A stretch of DNA of 64,000 nt from Nostoc sp. HK-01 (GCA_003990705.1 AP018318.1:3723501-3787500); one strand, 5' to 3'; positions 8,298 through 18,457 are shown, numbered from the stretch's first letter. Notes: generated from the sequence alone by a model not told the origin. Numbers and translations are program-made.

Positions 8298-8387
8298 TAA
8301 TCAGTTTCACAGCCATTTAACCAGAATTAGTCAAGACTTAAGCAACTAACACACTAAATCAATGTGTTTAGCTGTCAACAGTCAATG

Positions 8388-8433
8388 GTCAATAGTCAAG
8401 CTTTTTTTGGGCTATGGACTTTTGACTATTGAC
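8388..8433. repeat. 12-bp perfect inverted repeat between divergent genes
   Basis: GTCAATAGTCAA at 8388-8399 is the exact reverse complement of TTGACTATTGAC at 8422-8433, separated by 22 bp. It sits between the divergent DUF3352 and rhodanese genes, so it is not a simple terminator. The TGACTAT/TGACCAT heptamers also appear near 464-480, 3282-3295 and 8910-8930, so this is best seen as a repeat family. Confidence 0.5.
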
Positions 8434-8549
8434 AGCCTCAAATAGAAATCTATGACACGTAGCTATAGTTCGTTATTAAGAATCAATGCTCATGCTAAGG
8501 GTTAGGTTTTCTGTCAACATAAATGTATAGGATCGTTTACAAAAACTTC

Positions 8550-8909
8550 ATGACAGATAAATCCTTTGGTCAACCCATGACTCAGATTAGTGTTGAGGAA
8601 TTAGCAGAACGTTTAGCTGCTGGTGATGCAAATATTCAGTTAGTAGATGTGCGTGAACCCCAAGAATTAGCGATCGCTAGTCTTCCAGGGTTTGTTAACT
8701 TACCATTGAGTGAATTTGCTAACTGGAACCAACAAATTTTCGCTATGTTAAATCTGGAAGCGGAAACTCTGGTACTGTGCCATCATGGCGTTCGTTCTGC
8801 TCAGATGTGTCAGTGGTTAGTGGCTCAAGGGTTTACCAATGTTAAAAATATTTCTGGTGGTATTGCTGCCTATTCTCAACTAATTGACCCAACAATTCCG
8901 CAATATTAG
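8550..8909 (+). CDS. Rhodanese-domain sulfurtransferase
   Basis: This single-domain rhodanese has about 119 residues from ATG 8550. In-frame ATGs also exist at 8523 and 8577, and no ribosome binding site decides between them. The domain starts QISVEELAERLAAGD, has the CH2A-like stretch VDVREPQELAIA-LPG, and the active loop CHHGVRS with the presumed catalytic Cys. The motif and short length match cyanobacterial GlpE-like rhodaneses, which move sulfane sulfur from thiosulfate or a persulfide donor to an acceptor; the true donor is unknown. It ends with a normal helix and strand order and shows no degeneration. Confidence 0.85.
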   Translation: MTDKSFGQPMTQISVEELAERLAAGDANIQLVDVREPQELAIASLPGFVNLPLSEFANWNQQIFAMLNLEAETLVLCHHGVRSAQMCQWLVAQGFTNVKNISGGIAAYSQLIDPTIPQY

Positions 8910-9288
8910 TCAATGGTCATTAGTCATTAGTTATTCCCCTTAAACCCCTGCACCCTCAAACCCTTACACCCTACTCACTACTTCCCACAATCAGCATTTA
9001 CCCTGACGACATTTATCTTAAAGGGTGAGAAAAATAAGTATCTAACAATACAGCTTATTTGAGCAATTTGTGGGAAGATACTTAACAATTAAAAAACTTT
9101 AAATCGTTAAATAACTTTTGCTGGGAATATTTATTAGTTCAGAATTAGCAATCTAAGAATGTTGCTATAAGTAACTATAATAGAAATAAACATTTTGCTA
9201 TCTTAATTAATTAATATTTAGTCTTTTTTGCATTAGCTAAAAAATTTTTCCAATTTTTCTTAAATTTGCTTTCAGTCATAAATACCTT
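8910..9288. other. Intergenic region before hrcA
   Basis: This 379-bp region starts with TGGTCATTAGTCATTAGTTATT heptamer-like repeats and a CCCTTAAACCCCTGCACCC tract, followed by AT-rich sequence that probably carries the hrcA promoter. I looked for the CIRCE inverted repeat TTAGCACTC-N9-GAGTGCTAA and did not see it. No ORF of note. Confidence 0.4.
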
Positions 9289-10386
9289 ATGGAAGTCCAG
9301 TTGACAAATCGACAACAGCACATACTTTGGGCAACAGTACGTCACTACATTGCTACAGCAGAACCTGTTGGATCAAAGGTTTTAGTTGAAGAGTATGACC
9401 TAGGTGTAAGCTCGGCCACCATTCGGAATGTGATGAGTGCATTAGAAAAATCTGGGCTACTTTATCAACCACACACCTCAGCCGGAAGAATCCCTTCTGA
9501 CTCAGGCTACCGCATCTATGTTGACCAGTTAATTGCACCTTCTCTACGAGACACTACGCGAACAGAAACTTTAGCTAAAGAAGTAGAATTGTCACTCCAA
9601 CAACGGCTGCAATGGGAAGATTGGAGTTTAGAAGCCTTGATCCACGGAGCCGCGCAGATTTTAGCCACATTGAGTGGTTGTATCAGCTTAATTACTATGC
9701 CACAAACTTCAACAGCCTTAGTCAGGCATTTGCAATTGCTGCAAATTGAAGCTGGTAGAATTATGCTGATTTTAGTCACAGATGGCTATGAAACTCATTC
9801 TAAAGTAATGGATTTGCCGCCTGTAAAAGAAGATGCTCAACTTGATTCTGAAGTAATTGATCGTGGGTTGCAGATTGTTTCTAACTTTTTAAATAGCCAC
9901 TTACGAGGGCGGAGTTTACTAGAAATAGCTAACCTAGATTGGAGCCAATTAGATCAAGAATTTCAACGTTATGGAGAATTTCTGAAAAGTGCGATTGCGG
10001 AATTAAGTCGCCGCACTCAAGCACCAAATACGACACAAATTATGGTGCGGGGTGTAGCAGAAGTTCTGCGTCAACCAGAATTTTCCCAATTGCAGCAAGT
10101 CAAAACGATTATGCAATTGTTAGAAGAAGAACAAGATAAACTATGGCAATTAATTTGTGATGAAGCAGAAATAGAAGACAATAGTAAATCTAGAGTGACA
10201 GTGCGAATTGGAGCAGAAAATCCACTAGAGCCGATACGTACTTGTAGTTTAATTTCTTCTACCTACCGCCGAGGTTCTGTACCTATAGGTAGCGTGGGAG
10301 TTTTAGGGCCAACCCGCCTAGATTACGAAAGTGCGATCGCAGTAGTAGCCGCCGCCGCCGATTACCTCTCAGAAGCTTTTAGCTAA
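9289..10386 (+). CDS. hrcA: Heat-inducible transcription repressor HrcA
   Basis: The protein is 365 residues, the usual HrcA length. The N-terminal winged helix-turn-helix contains [17 protein letters not shown], then EPVGSK and the recognition segment [19 protein letters not shown], followed by [21 protein letters not shown]-like sensory/dimerisation region fills the middle, and the C-terminus has [11 protein letters not shown] and [15 protein letters not shown]. HrcA binds the CIRCE operator and represses groESL and dnaK-type operons, with GroEL setting its activity. No CIRCE copy, grpE or dnaJ is adjacent here, so in this genome it acts in trans. It is probably transcribed alone. Confidence 0.95.
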   Translation: MEVQLTNRQQHILWATVRHYIATAEPVGSKVLVEEYDLGVSSATIRNVMSALEKSGLLYQPHTSAGRIPSDSGYRIYVDQLIAPSLRDTTRTETLAKEVELSLQQRLQWEDWSLEALIHGAAQILATLSGCISLITMPQTSTALVRHLQLLQIEAGRIMLILVTDGYETHSKVMDLPPVKEDAQLDSEVIDRGLQIVSNFLNSHLRGRSLLEIANLDWSQLDQEFQRYGEFLKSAIAELSRRTQAPNTTQIMVRGVAEVLRQPEFSQLQQVKTIMQLLEEEQDKLWQLICDEAEIEDNSKSRVTVRIGAENPLEPIRTCSLISSTYRRGSVPIGSVGVLGPTRLDYESAIAVVAAAADYLSEAFS

Positions 10387-10602
10387 CGGATTTTTAGCAA
10401 TCCCACTGACTGAATTTGTATATTTAATTACCCTTGATGATTTAGCTTCATCTAGGTTTTAATGGAATTTACTTCCTCATATGTTTCTACATTACATAAA
10501 TTACAGAGTATTATCCCAAAAACGCAGTTAAACTCATTTCTCAAGTGAAACGCATTTTCTGAGGAAGAATTAAACATTAAGCTCGGCTAGGGGATTCAGT
10601 CA

Positions 10603-11310
10603 ATGATCAAAATTGTGGGATTGTTAATGACCGGATTTTGGTTGTTCATGCTTTATGACTGTATTCGCAACGAACCGAAGCAGCGATTATGGCTGTGGAT
10701 TTTGATTCTGGTTAACTTTCCGGGTGCGATCGCTTACTTTTTCACGCGCTGGATATCACGAAGTAATGTCCCACTTCCTAATTATTTGAGTTACTGGAAA
10801 AGTAGCCACAAACTGTGGACAGCAGCAACACAACCAAGAAGTATAGGCAAAGTTAACATTGGCGATTTTGGAAGATTTTATCAAGCAGAAACAACCTCTA
10901 AACAAGATTTAAAAAGCACAGATGATAATCTGCAAACCCTTTGGAATGCAGCAGTTATTGATATTGAAAATCAAGAACTTGCTTCTGCTCAACAGTATTT
11001 ACAAACTATATTAAAAATAGACCCAGATTATCAATATGGTGACGCTTCTTTAATTTATGGCGAAACACTGTTTGCTTTACAAGAATTTGCAGCCGCTAAA
11101 CAACATTTGGAAAATCACATCCAACATTGGAGTCATCCACAAGCTTATATAACATTGGCTAAGATTCTCTATCAACAGGGTGATGTGGAGACTGCACGTA
11201 ATTATTTGGAAACTATTATTGTTAAAGTTAAAGAATCTTCTTACTACCACTACAAACGTAAACAGGTTATAAGTAAGGCCGAGAAGCTATTAAAAACTAT
11301 AAAACGTTAA
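10603..11310 (+). CDS. Membrane-anchored TPR protein with PLDc_N-like head
   Basis: The protein has 235 residues. Two N-terminal hydrophobic segments (about 3-20 and 29-50) with W-L-W-I-L-I-L-V-N-F-P-G-A-I-A-Y-F resemble the short membrane module found at the N-terminus of cardiolipin synthases (PLDc_N). The soluble C-terminal part carries about three tetratricopeptide-like repeats, including LWNAAVIDIENQELASAQQY, GDASLIYGETLFALQEFAAA and Q-A-Y-I-T-L-A-K-I-L-Y-Q-Q-G-D. A scaffold or assembly role at the cytoplasmic membrane is typical for such proteins, but none is proven. It is 21 bp upstream of the next membrane protein gene, so the two may form an operon. Confidence 0.7.
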   Translation: MIKIVGLLMTGFWLFMLYDCIRNEPKQRLWLWILILVNFPGAIAYFFTRWISRSNVPLPNYLSYWKSSHKLWTAATQPRSIGKVNIGDFGRFYQAETTSKQDLKSTDDNLQTLWNAAVIDIENQELASAQQYLQTILKIDPDYQYGDASLIYGETLFALQEFAAAKQHLENHIQHWSHPQAYITLAKILYQQGDVETARNYLETIIVKVKESSYYHYKRKQVISKAEKLLKTIKR

Positions 11311-11331
11311 AATAAAGTTATTTTTAAGTTT

Positions 11332-12012
11332 ATGTTGAGGAAGGTAGCTCTGTTTTCTCTGTGGATTGGGTTGATTATTTATGCGTTTTTCTTAGCGCCA
11401 CCCGATCAACCAGATACATTTGAGTTAATCAAGAAACTGTCTATTGGACAATGGCAAGGGATTAATCCTTTAATTATTTCGTTATTTAATCTCATGGGGG
11501 TTTGGCCTCTCGCCTACAGTGCATTAGCATTTACTGACGGTAGAAGTCAAAAAATCCCAGCTTGGCCATTTGCTACTGCATCTTTTGGTGTCGGTGCGTT
11601 TGCATTATTGCCTTATTTATTTCTTCGAGAACCAAATCAAGAGTTTGTTGGCAAAAAAAATGTTTTCATCAAACTGCTAGATTCGCGTGTGACTGGTATG
11701 ATCCTCACAGTAATTGCCAGCATACTAGTTGCTTATGGAGTACAAGGTGGAAACTGGCAAGATTTTATCCAACAGTGGCAAACTAACCGCTTTATCCATG
11801 TGATGAGTTTAGATTTTTGCCTACTGTGCATATTATTTCCGGTGTTATTAGGTGATGATATGGCGCGTCGAGGCTGGAAAAATAATCAACTATTTTGGTT
11901 AATCAGTTTAGTACCTTTACTTGGCCCCTTGATTTATTTGTGTGTACGTCCAGCATTAACAGAAGATAATGCAACAGATATAGCAAAGCAACAAGTGATA
12001 GTTAATTCATAA
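11332..12012 (+). CDS. Conserved-looking integral membrane protein
   Basis: The protein has 226 residues and about six hydrophobic segments: near residues 5-22, 43-66, 78-97, 118-137, 155-172 and 183-203. It begins MLRKVALFSLWIGLIIYAFF, has a P-D-Q-P-D-T-F-E-L loop and a D-G-R-S-Q-K-I-P-A-W-P-F segment. I do not recognise a transport or enzyme motif. Similar proteins with this opening occur in cyanobacteria and plastid-bearing plants, as far as I recall. It closely follows the TPR membrane protein (21 bp) and may act with it. Downstream is a strong bidirectional hairpin. Confidence 0.6.
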   Translation: MLRKVALFSLWIGLIIYAFFLAPPDQPDTFELIKKLSIGQWQGINPLIISLFNLMGVWPLAYSALAFTDGRSQKIPAWPFATASFGVGAFALLPYLFLREPNQEFVGKKNVFIKLLDSRVTGMILTVIASILVAYGVQGGNWQDFIQQWQTNRFIHVMSLDFCLLCILFPVLLGDDMARRGWKNNQLFWLISLVPLLGPLIYLCVRPALTEDNATDIAKQQVIVNS

Positions 12013-12078
12013 TCCTATCCCCGACCCAATACTTTTCGGTTAAACCCAAAAACAGGTAAATTGAGAATTGTAAGTCCG

Positions 12079-12127
12079 CCTGCCTTCTGTCGCTCAAAAG
12101 CCTTGATTTTGAGCGACAGGAGGCAGG
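12079..12127. terminator. Bidirectional terminator hairpin between convergent genes
   Basis: A 21-bp arm starting CCTGCCTTCTGTCGCTCAAA pairs with TTTTGAGCGACAGGAGGCAG at 12107-12126 and the final G, with one mismatch, around a 7-base loop. A TTTTGTT tract follows on the plus strand. It lies between the convergent membrane protein and giant kinase genes, so it can serve both directions. Confidence 0.75.
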
Positions 12128-12145
12128 TTTTGTTAGTGTAGCTGC

Positions 12146-15100
12146 TTACACTGGAATTTCAATTAAAAATTCAGTACCTTCATTGATAACAGAGTTACAA
12201 CTCAATTTTCCGCTGTGAGTTTCTTCGACGATTTGACGGGCGATCGCCAATCCTAATCCCGTTCCTTTTTCTACAGCTTTCGTAGTAAATAAATTGTCAA
12301 ATATTCTCTGTTTAATCGATTCATTCATACCCTTGCCATTATCAGCAATGGCGATTTTAACTAGATTATTTTCCCGTGAAGTTGTAATGCTAATTCTGTT
12401 GGGTTGAGCTTTGATTTCTTCAAAATTTCGTCCAAGGTTTGATTCTTCTAATGCGTCAATAGCATTAGCGAGAATATTCATAAATACCTGGTTTAATTGC
12501 CCAGGAAAACACTCTATTTGTGGTAAATTACCATAGTGATTCACGATTTCAATTGCCGGACGTTGTTCGTTAGCTTTGAGACGATGTTTGAGAATAAGAA
12601 TAGTGCTATCAATGCCTTCATGAATGTTAAACGGCACTTTGTAATCTTGATCGGCACGAGAGAAAGTACGTAAACTAGTGCTGATATTTTTGAGCCTGTC
12701 ACACGCCAAAGTCATGGAATCAAGCATTTTGGGCAAGTCTTCTAAGCTATATTCCAAGTCAATTTCTTGGGCATGGTCTATAATTTCTTCACTTTGGTCG
12801 GAGCAAGTTTCTTGGTAGAGTTTTAAGTGTTCCACAATATCATTAAAGGTGGGTTTAGCTTGTTTAAGACTGGCAGCAATAAAACCCAAAGGATTATTCA
12901 TTTCGTGAGCAACACCAGCAACTAAGTTACCCAAAGCAGACATTTTCTCACTTTGAATTATTTGTAATTGCGCTTGTTGCAAGGCAAGTTCTGCTTGTTT
13001 GCGATCGCTAATATCAATCACTACCCCATCCCATACAGTTACCCCATCAGTTCGTCGCGTTGGCCTTGAAGCAAATTGCACCCATTTCACCCTTCCCGAA
13101 GGCAGGACAAGGCGACATTCTTGTTCAAAAGGTGTGAGATTTTGTGCAGAGTAGGTGAGGGCTTCTATCATTGCTGCATTATCGTCAGGATGGTGCATTG
13201 TAGAAAGATTATGTATCCCTGCCATCACCAATTCTGGATCTAACTCATACAAGTCCCAACAGCCAGAACTAACGTAAGGTGTAGAGGTGGAACCATCCGC
13301 TGCCAGACGGAATTGGTACACCATACCCGGAATATTATTTGCTAAATTTTGAAAGCGGATTTCATTAGCCTGCAATTGTGTGAGAGATTGTGTCAATTGT
13401 TGAGCATAGTTCTGAGAATTTTCATATAGTCGGGCATTTTCTAGGGAAATGGCGGCTTGAGCGCAAATTAGATTGAGGAGTTCGACGCGATCGCTCGTGA
13501 ACGCCCCCGTAACTAAACTGTTTTCTAGGTACAAAATTCCTACCAACTTGCCTTGATGCAAAATCGGACTGCACAAGATACTTTTAGGCTGTTGACGCAG
13601 TATATACGGATCGTTGGCTAAAAGCGGATCTGCTGTCGCATTTACCAGGACAACAGTTTGATTGCTGTGCTTGACTTTGTAAATTAGTTTGTGGGGAATA
13701 TCTTGACTATCTTCAACAGGAGTTCTCTGCAATACAACTGGCTTTGTTCCCTGGGTGATAGATCCTTTAATTAACAAGCGCGAGTCTAGTAACAGCATTA
13801 ATACACATTTATCAGCCCCCGCATTTTCGATGACGATTCTCAATAACGATGCCAGCAATTTTTCCAGTTCGATTTCACTGGAGATCGTATGGGAAGCTTT
13901 GAGAATCGCTTTTAAATCTAGGGTATTTGAGACACTGCCGCTAGAAGTGGCTCCACTGGTGGAGGTGACAGTCCCCAAGGGGATGATGGTTTCGTTAATT
14001 GAGAGGGTCGAACGGGTTTGCTGTAATATGGGGACAAGTAGTTGGGGATAGCGTTTTTCTAAATCGGCAACTTTGGCTTTTGCACCCCATTTGGCGTAAC
14101 AATAGTAAGCTTCTTGCATATAGCCTGCGGCAACTTTGGCTTTACCCCAGCCCAGGTAGAATTTAGCTGCTAGTTCGTTAGCTAAGGCTTCTTCTTGGAT
14201 GTAGCCGTTGGCTTTAGCAAGACAAATAGCGCGATCGTAATATTCCTCTGCTTCATAATTCTTGCCTAATACCCGATATTTTTCTGCCTCTACCAAATCC
14301 AATTTATGCTGGTGATTCATGGGTGCATAATCCGCCCATTGCTTTAACTTGGTTTGGTTTTCTGTTACACATTGCAATGTTGCCGATGTTTCATCTAACT
14401 GTGGATTTAATTGTGCCAAAGTCAGCAGAGAATCATAAAGATAAAATACTGGTTCGCTGACTAATCCCGCACCAGCCATAAAATAGCGCCTGACTTCAAT
14501 AGCATGATTTTTCGCTGGCTCAATTTCTCCAAACAAGAAACAAAGCATTAATTTATATAAATGGAAAATATACAGTCCATATCCATCATTGACGGATTGT
14601 AGCTGCTGGAGAAATTCTGTTTCTTCCAGGGCTTTTCCAGACAAAAGAGTGGTATGTTCTGCAAAACCCAGCAGATTTAAAACCGGTTGCCAATAAATCC
14701 GACAATAGTTTGCGGTTGTCAATTGATTTATTTGCATCAAACTATGGCAGTAGGCGGAAATATCCTGCTCTAAGGTAGCCAGGGGTTGATTACACCAAAA
14801 AGAATTGAGACAAAAAGTGTGTCCATTATATCCAGCAAGTACCAGGTTTCCAAATTCTAAGGCACTGGTGTAACCTTCTTGCAAAAGGGGTAATGTTTCT
14901 TGAATGTGAGATTTGCGGTGTACGATAAATATCCCCAAAATCATCAAAATCTCTGTTTTAGTGGCTTTGGCATCGAGTTTTGAGATGATCTGGAGTGCCA
15001 GAGAACCAAACTGCGTTCCTGTATCTACGATTTGGAAGAAATTGCAGAGAATATTGCCATAGTTCACATAGCCGAAAGTAGAATTCGATGTGTTACCATA

Positions 15101-17932
15101 CTGAATCGAGAGTTTAACGGACAAAGTATTCAGCAATGGGTACAACGGTGAGCCAGTTAGGTAAGCTGCTGGGCTGATGATATTGCCAATCTTCAGAATA
15201 GCGAGTTTTTCGGCATCTTGCATTTGTGGCAAGTTAACCAAATCAGCAATTTGCCTATTTCCAATCAGTTGCTCAATCTCTTGGATTTCTTGTTGCCAAT
15301 CTGATGGTGTCGGTGTTTCAGGAAAGGTAATACCAAGCTGTTGTAAGACTGGTTGTGCGATCGCGATCGCACAAGTCAATTTACTTTGATAAATATGAGA
15401 TTGAATTCTAATGCAATAAACATTAACCTTTTCTAATAAAGAATGTGCCTGTTCAATGACAGTATCAATGAACTGTTCCATCGCCTCAAAATTACCATTT
15501 AGCAGTGCTACTTCTGCCGCTAATTCATGCAAGGCGAGGGTCATTTCATACTGCTGATGCCAAGTATTTTCTCCTAACAAAGATAATCCCACTGTGACAT
15601 ATTCACTCGCTGCTTGATAGGCGGTAGAATTTTTGGCTTTGCGAGATGCAATCAGATTAAGTTGTGCTAGTTCATTTCGTTGAGTTTGTTCGCTAATTAA
15701 AGCCGTTCCGTAATTTAATTGATTGACGATTTCAAAAATTCGGTCTTCTCTTGCTTGTGCGGAAATCTGTTGTAGTAGCAGTTGTCCGATTTGGTAATGA
15801 GTCGTCTGTTTTTGGTCATCAGGAATCAGGGAATAAGCTGCTTGCTGTACTCGGTCATGTAAGAATTTGTATGTAACAATCAGTTGATTTTCCGATGTAC
15901 GTGCTTGATTTTCTTGCCCGACATAAAACTTATAAATATCACCAATTGGTAAAATCAACCCTTCTTGCAAAGCTTTCCACAAAGCCGCAGCCGTCTCAAT
16001 TTCCGATTGCTGCGAAACAATCGCCAAAGTTGCTAAATCAAAAGAGTTACCAATACAAGCAGCTAACTGCAAGACATCTTGTGTTGATAGCGGTAATTTT
16101 TGCAGTTGCCAACTCATAAAAGTTACAACGTCATCTGTAACTGCTTGAGCCGTCACTTCTGATATATTGCATTGCCAACAGCCTATCTCAAAATCAAATT
16201 GAATTAATCCATCTTGATGCAATGCTTTGAGAAACTGTGTGGCAAAAAACGGATTTCCTTGAGTTTTTTGATAAATCAATACAGAAAGATGCCATGCTAA
16301 ATCTTCTGAACATTTTAGTGTATCAGCAACTAACTTATTTACTTGCACTTGACTCAGTGGTGCTAAAGTAATCGTATTAATCTTTGCTTGTGATTTCGCA
16401 ATTTCATTCAACGTCAACATCAATGGATGTCCTGGGCTGACTTCGTTATCGCGGTATGCACCGATAATAAAAAGATGGCTTGTATCAGCCATTAATAGCT
16501 GCATTAACTTCAGCGATGCCGAATCAGCCCATTGCAAGTCATCTAAAAATATTACTAAGGGATGTGATGCACTGGTGAAGACTTGGGTAAATTTTTGAAA
16601 TAATAAATTAAAGCGATTTTCTGCCGATGTTCCTGATAACTCTATTGCTGGTGGTTGTTCGCCAATAATTCTTGACAGTTCGGGAATAACTTCAATAATT
16701 ACCTGCCCATTTTCACCAACAGCATCTAAAATTTTGTTTTTCCATTGCTGAATTTGGACATCACTTTCTGTTAGTAATTGCTCCATTAAATCCCGGAATG
16801 CTTGCACAAATGCACTGAAGGGAATATTGCGTTGAAATTGATCATATTTGCCTTTGATAAAATAGCCACGTTGTCTGACAATTGGTTTATGCACTTCGTT
16901 GACAACCGCAGTTTTACCAATCCCGGAAAACCCAGCAACGAGCATCATTTCTGTTGCGCCAAGACTTACTCTATCAAAGGCTTGTAGCAGGGTTTCTACT
17001 TCAGTTTCTCGTCCATATATTTTGTCGGGGATGAGGAAGCGATCGCACACATCACGCTGTGCTATTTCAAAGGATTTAATTTCACCAGTTGCTTCTAGCT
17101 GCTGTAAACAATTGTCTAAGTCAGACTTTAATCCTAATGCACTTTGATATCTATCTTCGGCATTTTTTGCCATCAATTTTATGACAATCTCACCCAGAAC
17201 TGAAGGAAGTTCTATTTTGGAATTACTTAACTTTTCTGGGAGTTTTGCCAAATGAGAATGTACCAACTCCATTGGGTCACTAACTTGAAAAGGTAACTCT
17301 CCTGTAAGTAATTCATAAAAAGTTACACCGAGGGAATAGAAATCTGTGCGATAATCAATCCCACGATTCATTCTCCCTGTTTGTTCTGGAGATATATAAG
17401 CTAGTGTTCCTTCTAAAACATTAGGATTGACTAGTGTTTGGGTTTCTCGTGGTAGTAAAGATGCAATGCTAAAGTCAATTAATTTAACTTGTTTGGTTGC
17501 GGGATTAATTAATATATTGCTGGGTTTAATATCTTTATGAATGATGCGATCGCGGTAGAGTATATCTAATGTGTTGCAGAGTGCGATCGCTATCACTAAA
17601 AACTCTTTTAAAAACGCGACACTTTGATTTTGGGCAAAATAATCGGTGAGAGAAATTCCCCCAAAGTCTTCCATTACCAGTGCATAGCCATTTTGGAAGG
17701 GTTCGAGGCTATAGGTTTGAACAATCAATGGTGAGTTGAGATTTTTAGCAATGGTATACTGATTGCGAAACGACAAGAGTTCATGGAAGCTAGGAAAAGG
17801 ATTTTTCAGTAATTTAATCGCTACTGGTACTAAGTCGGATTCTCTAACTGCTCGATAAACTTGGGTTCTAGAACCACTGTAGAGTTCTTCAATGATGCGA
17901 TATCCAAGAATACTAGCAACAGCACTAACCAT
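12146..17932 (-). CDS. Giant hybrid Ser/Thr kinase - AAA ATPase - GAF - PAS - histidine kinase
   Basis: The protein has 1928 residues. A Pkn2-type kinase domain (about 10-290) has the catalytic H-K-D motif at 132-134 and N139, with DFS instead of DFG at 153-155. A predicted AAA/NACHT-like ATPase with P-loop GFSGIGKT (334-341) follows. A long helical, TPR-like region occupies about 600-1290, then a GAF domain (about 1340-1510), a PAS domain (about 1530-1650), and HisKA with His1676 in GVAHEMNNPLG. The HATPase_c domain has NQVFMNILANAIDAL, DNGKGM and GTGLGLAI. The domain order is that of the HstK-type proteins of Anabaena-like cyanobacteria. Such proteins may join Ser/Thr and His phosphorylation. 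It is transcribed alone, and no response regulator is adjacent. Confidence 0.92.
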   Translation of the reverse strand: MVSAVASILGYRIIEELYSGSRTQVYRAVRESDLVPVAIKLLKNPFPSFHELLSFRNQYTIAKNLNSPLIVQTYSLEPFQNGYALVMEDFGGISLTDYFAQNQSVAFLKEFLVIAIALCNTLDILYRDRIIHKDIKPSNILINPATKQVKLIDFSIASLLPRETQTLVNPNVLEGTLAYISPEQTGRMNRGIDYRTDFYSLGVTFYELLTGELPFQVSDPMELVHSHLAKLPEKLSNSKIELPSVLGEIVIKLMAKNAEDRYQSALGLKSDLDNCLQQLEATGEIKSFEIAQRDVCDRFLIPDKIYGRETEVETLLQAFDRVSLGATEMMLVAGFSGIGKTAVVNEVHKPIVRQRGYFIKGKYDQFQRNIPFSAFVQAFRDLMEQLLTESDVQIQQWKNKILDAVGENGQVIIEVIPELSRIIGEQPPAIELSGTSAENRFNLLFQKFTQVFTSASHPLVIFLDDLQWADSASLKLMQLLMADTSHLFIIGAYRDNEVSPGHPLMLTLNEIAKSQAKINTITLAPLSQVQVNKLVADTLKCSEDLAWHLSVLIYQKTQGNPFFATQFLKALHQDGLIQFDFEIGCWQCNISEVTAQAVTDDVVTFMSWQLQKLPLSTQDVLQLAACIGNSFDLATLAIVSQQSEIETAAALWKALQEGLILPIGDIYKFYVGQENQARTSENQLIVTYKFLHDRVQQAAYSLIPDDQKQTTHYQIGQLLLQQISAQAREDRIFEIVNQLNYGTALISEQTQRNELAQLNLIASRKAKNSTAYQAASEYVTVGLSLLGENTWHQQYEMTLALHELAAEVALLNGNFEAMEQFIDTVIEQAHSLLEKVNVYCIRIQSHIYQSKLTCAIAIAQPVLQQLGITFPETPTPSDWQQEIQEIEQLIGNRQIADLVNLPQMQDAEKLAILKIGNIISPAAYLTGSPLYPLLNTLSVKLSIQYGNTSNSTFGYVNYGNILCNFFQIVDTGTQFGSLALQIISKLDAKATKTEILMILGIFIVHRKSHIQETLPLLQEGYTSALEFGNLVLAGYNGHTFCLNSFWCNQPLATLEQDISAYCHSLMQINQLTTANYCRIYWQPVLNLLGFAEHTTLLSGKALEETEFLQQLQSVNDGYGLYIFHLYKLMLCFLFGEIEPAKNHAIEVRRYFMAGAGLVSEPVFYLYDSLLTLAQLNPQLDETSATLQCVTENQTKLKQWADYAPMNHQHKLDLVEAEKYRVLGKNYEAEEYYDRAICLAKANGYIQEEALANELAAKFYLGWGKAKVAAGYMQEAYYCYAKWGAKAKVADLEKRYPQLLVPILQQTRSTLSINETIIPLGTVTSTSGATSSGSVSNTLDLKAILKASHTISSEIELEKLLASLLRIVIENAGADKCVLMLLLDSRLLIKGSITQGTKPVVLQRTPVEDSQDIPHKLIYKVKHSNQTVVLVNATADPLLANDPYILRQQPKSILCSPILHQGKLVGILYLENSLVTGAFTSDRVELLNLICAQAAISLENARLYENSQNYAQQLTQSLTQLQANEIRFQNLANNIPGMVYQFRLAADGSTSTPYVSSGCWDLYELDPELVMAGIHNLSTMHHPDDNAAMIEALTYSAQNLTPFEQECRLVLPSGRVKWVQFASRPTRRTDGVTVWDGVVIDISDRKQAELALQQAQLQIIQSEKMSALGNLVAGVAHEMNNPLGFIAASLKQAKPTFNDIVEHLKLYQETCSDQSEEIIDHAQEIDLEYSLEDLPKMLDSMTLACDRLKNISTSLRTFSRADQDYKVPFNIHEGIDSTILILKHRLKANEQRPAIEIVNHYGNLPQIECFPGQLNQVFMNILANAIDALEESNLGRNFEEIKAQPNRISITTSRENNLVKIAIADNGKGMNESIKQRIFDNLFTTKAVEKGTGLGLAIARQIVEETHSGKLSCNSVINEGTEFLIEIPV

Positions 17933-18115
17933 ACAGCTAAATCCTCACTATTTCTGGTGGATTTAGTATTCCCAGATCGTTAATGATAAGTGAAGAATAG
18001 AAGCAAATTGTCAAGCATGGTATTTGCTGTATTGGCATACTCCCTACCCTTCAGGGTTGAAATCTGTGTCAAAATTTACGTAGAATGGTATAACAGCTTC
18101 TTTTAAAAGTAAAAA

Positions 18116-18296
18116 CTAATATTTTTTATTTATAACCTGCGGTAAAAACTGAGATTGGTATTTTTGAATTTCCTCTAAAATCTCTTGGCGTTGTGGATGA
18201 CCTTCACTCTTATTGACTAATGGAAGCAAATTCGTCTAATACAATTACCTTTGGCTGTGGCTCAGGATTGTTTACAGATGCCTCTAGGGAGTTCAT
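18116..18296 (-). pseudogene. Frameshifted small gene remnant
   Basis: An ATG at 18296 opens MNSLEASVNNPEPQPKVIVL and reaches a stop after 28 codons. The next frame then reads TNLLPLVNKSEGHPQRQEIL-EEIQKYQSQFLPQVINKKY to a stop at 18116. The second part is hydrophilic and helix-forming and has a coding look, but its own frame has a stop just before TNLL and no start. Joining the two frames by a single-base shift near 18230-18240 gives a protein of about 60 residues. I do not recognise the family. It could also be a programmed frameshift or chance. Confidence 0.35.
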
Positions 18297-18346
18297 AATT
18301 TTTATCTTTGAAGGGTGTTTGTTTGAGTAAATTTTATAAACGCATT

Positions 18347-18457
18347 TTAATGTTTATATATTCGCTTACTTTCGCTCCAACCCACAAAACAAATACCTAA
18401 AATTATGCTCAATCCTACTATAAAACCTGAATGACGACCACCAGTGATCAACAGCAT
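18347..18457 (-). CDS. Possible micro-protein with one membrane segment, or remnant
   Basis: From ATG 18457 the frame reads MLLITGGRHSGFIVGLSIIL, continues GICFVGWSESKRIYKH and stops: 36 residues with one hydrophobic helix and a basic tail. The same frame stays open about 14 codons upstream (LKQTAYVGLEFLD), so a longer non-ATG version or a fragment of a larger membrane protein is possible. No clear ribosome binding site is present. Confidence that it is expressed is low. Confidence 0.2.
   Translation of the reverse strand: MLLITGGRHSGFIVGLSIILGICFVGWSESKRIYKH

Noticed and set aside
8910-9288. CIRCE operator upstream of hrcA
   Set aside because: No TTAGCACTC-N9-GAGTGCTAA or close variant is seen; HrcA is not visibly autoregulated by CIRCE here.
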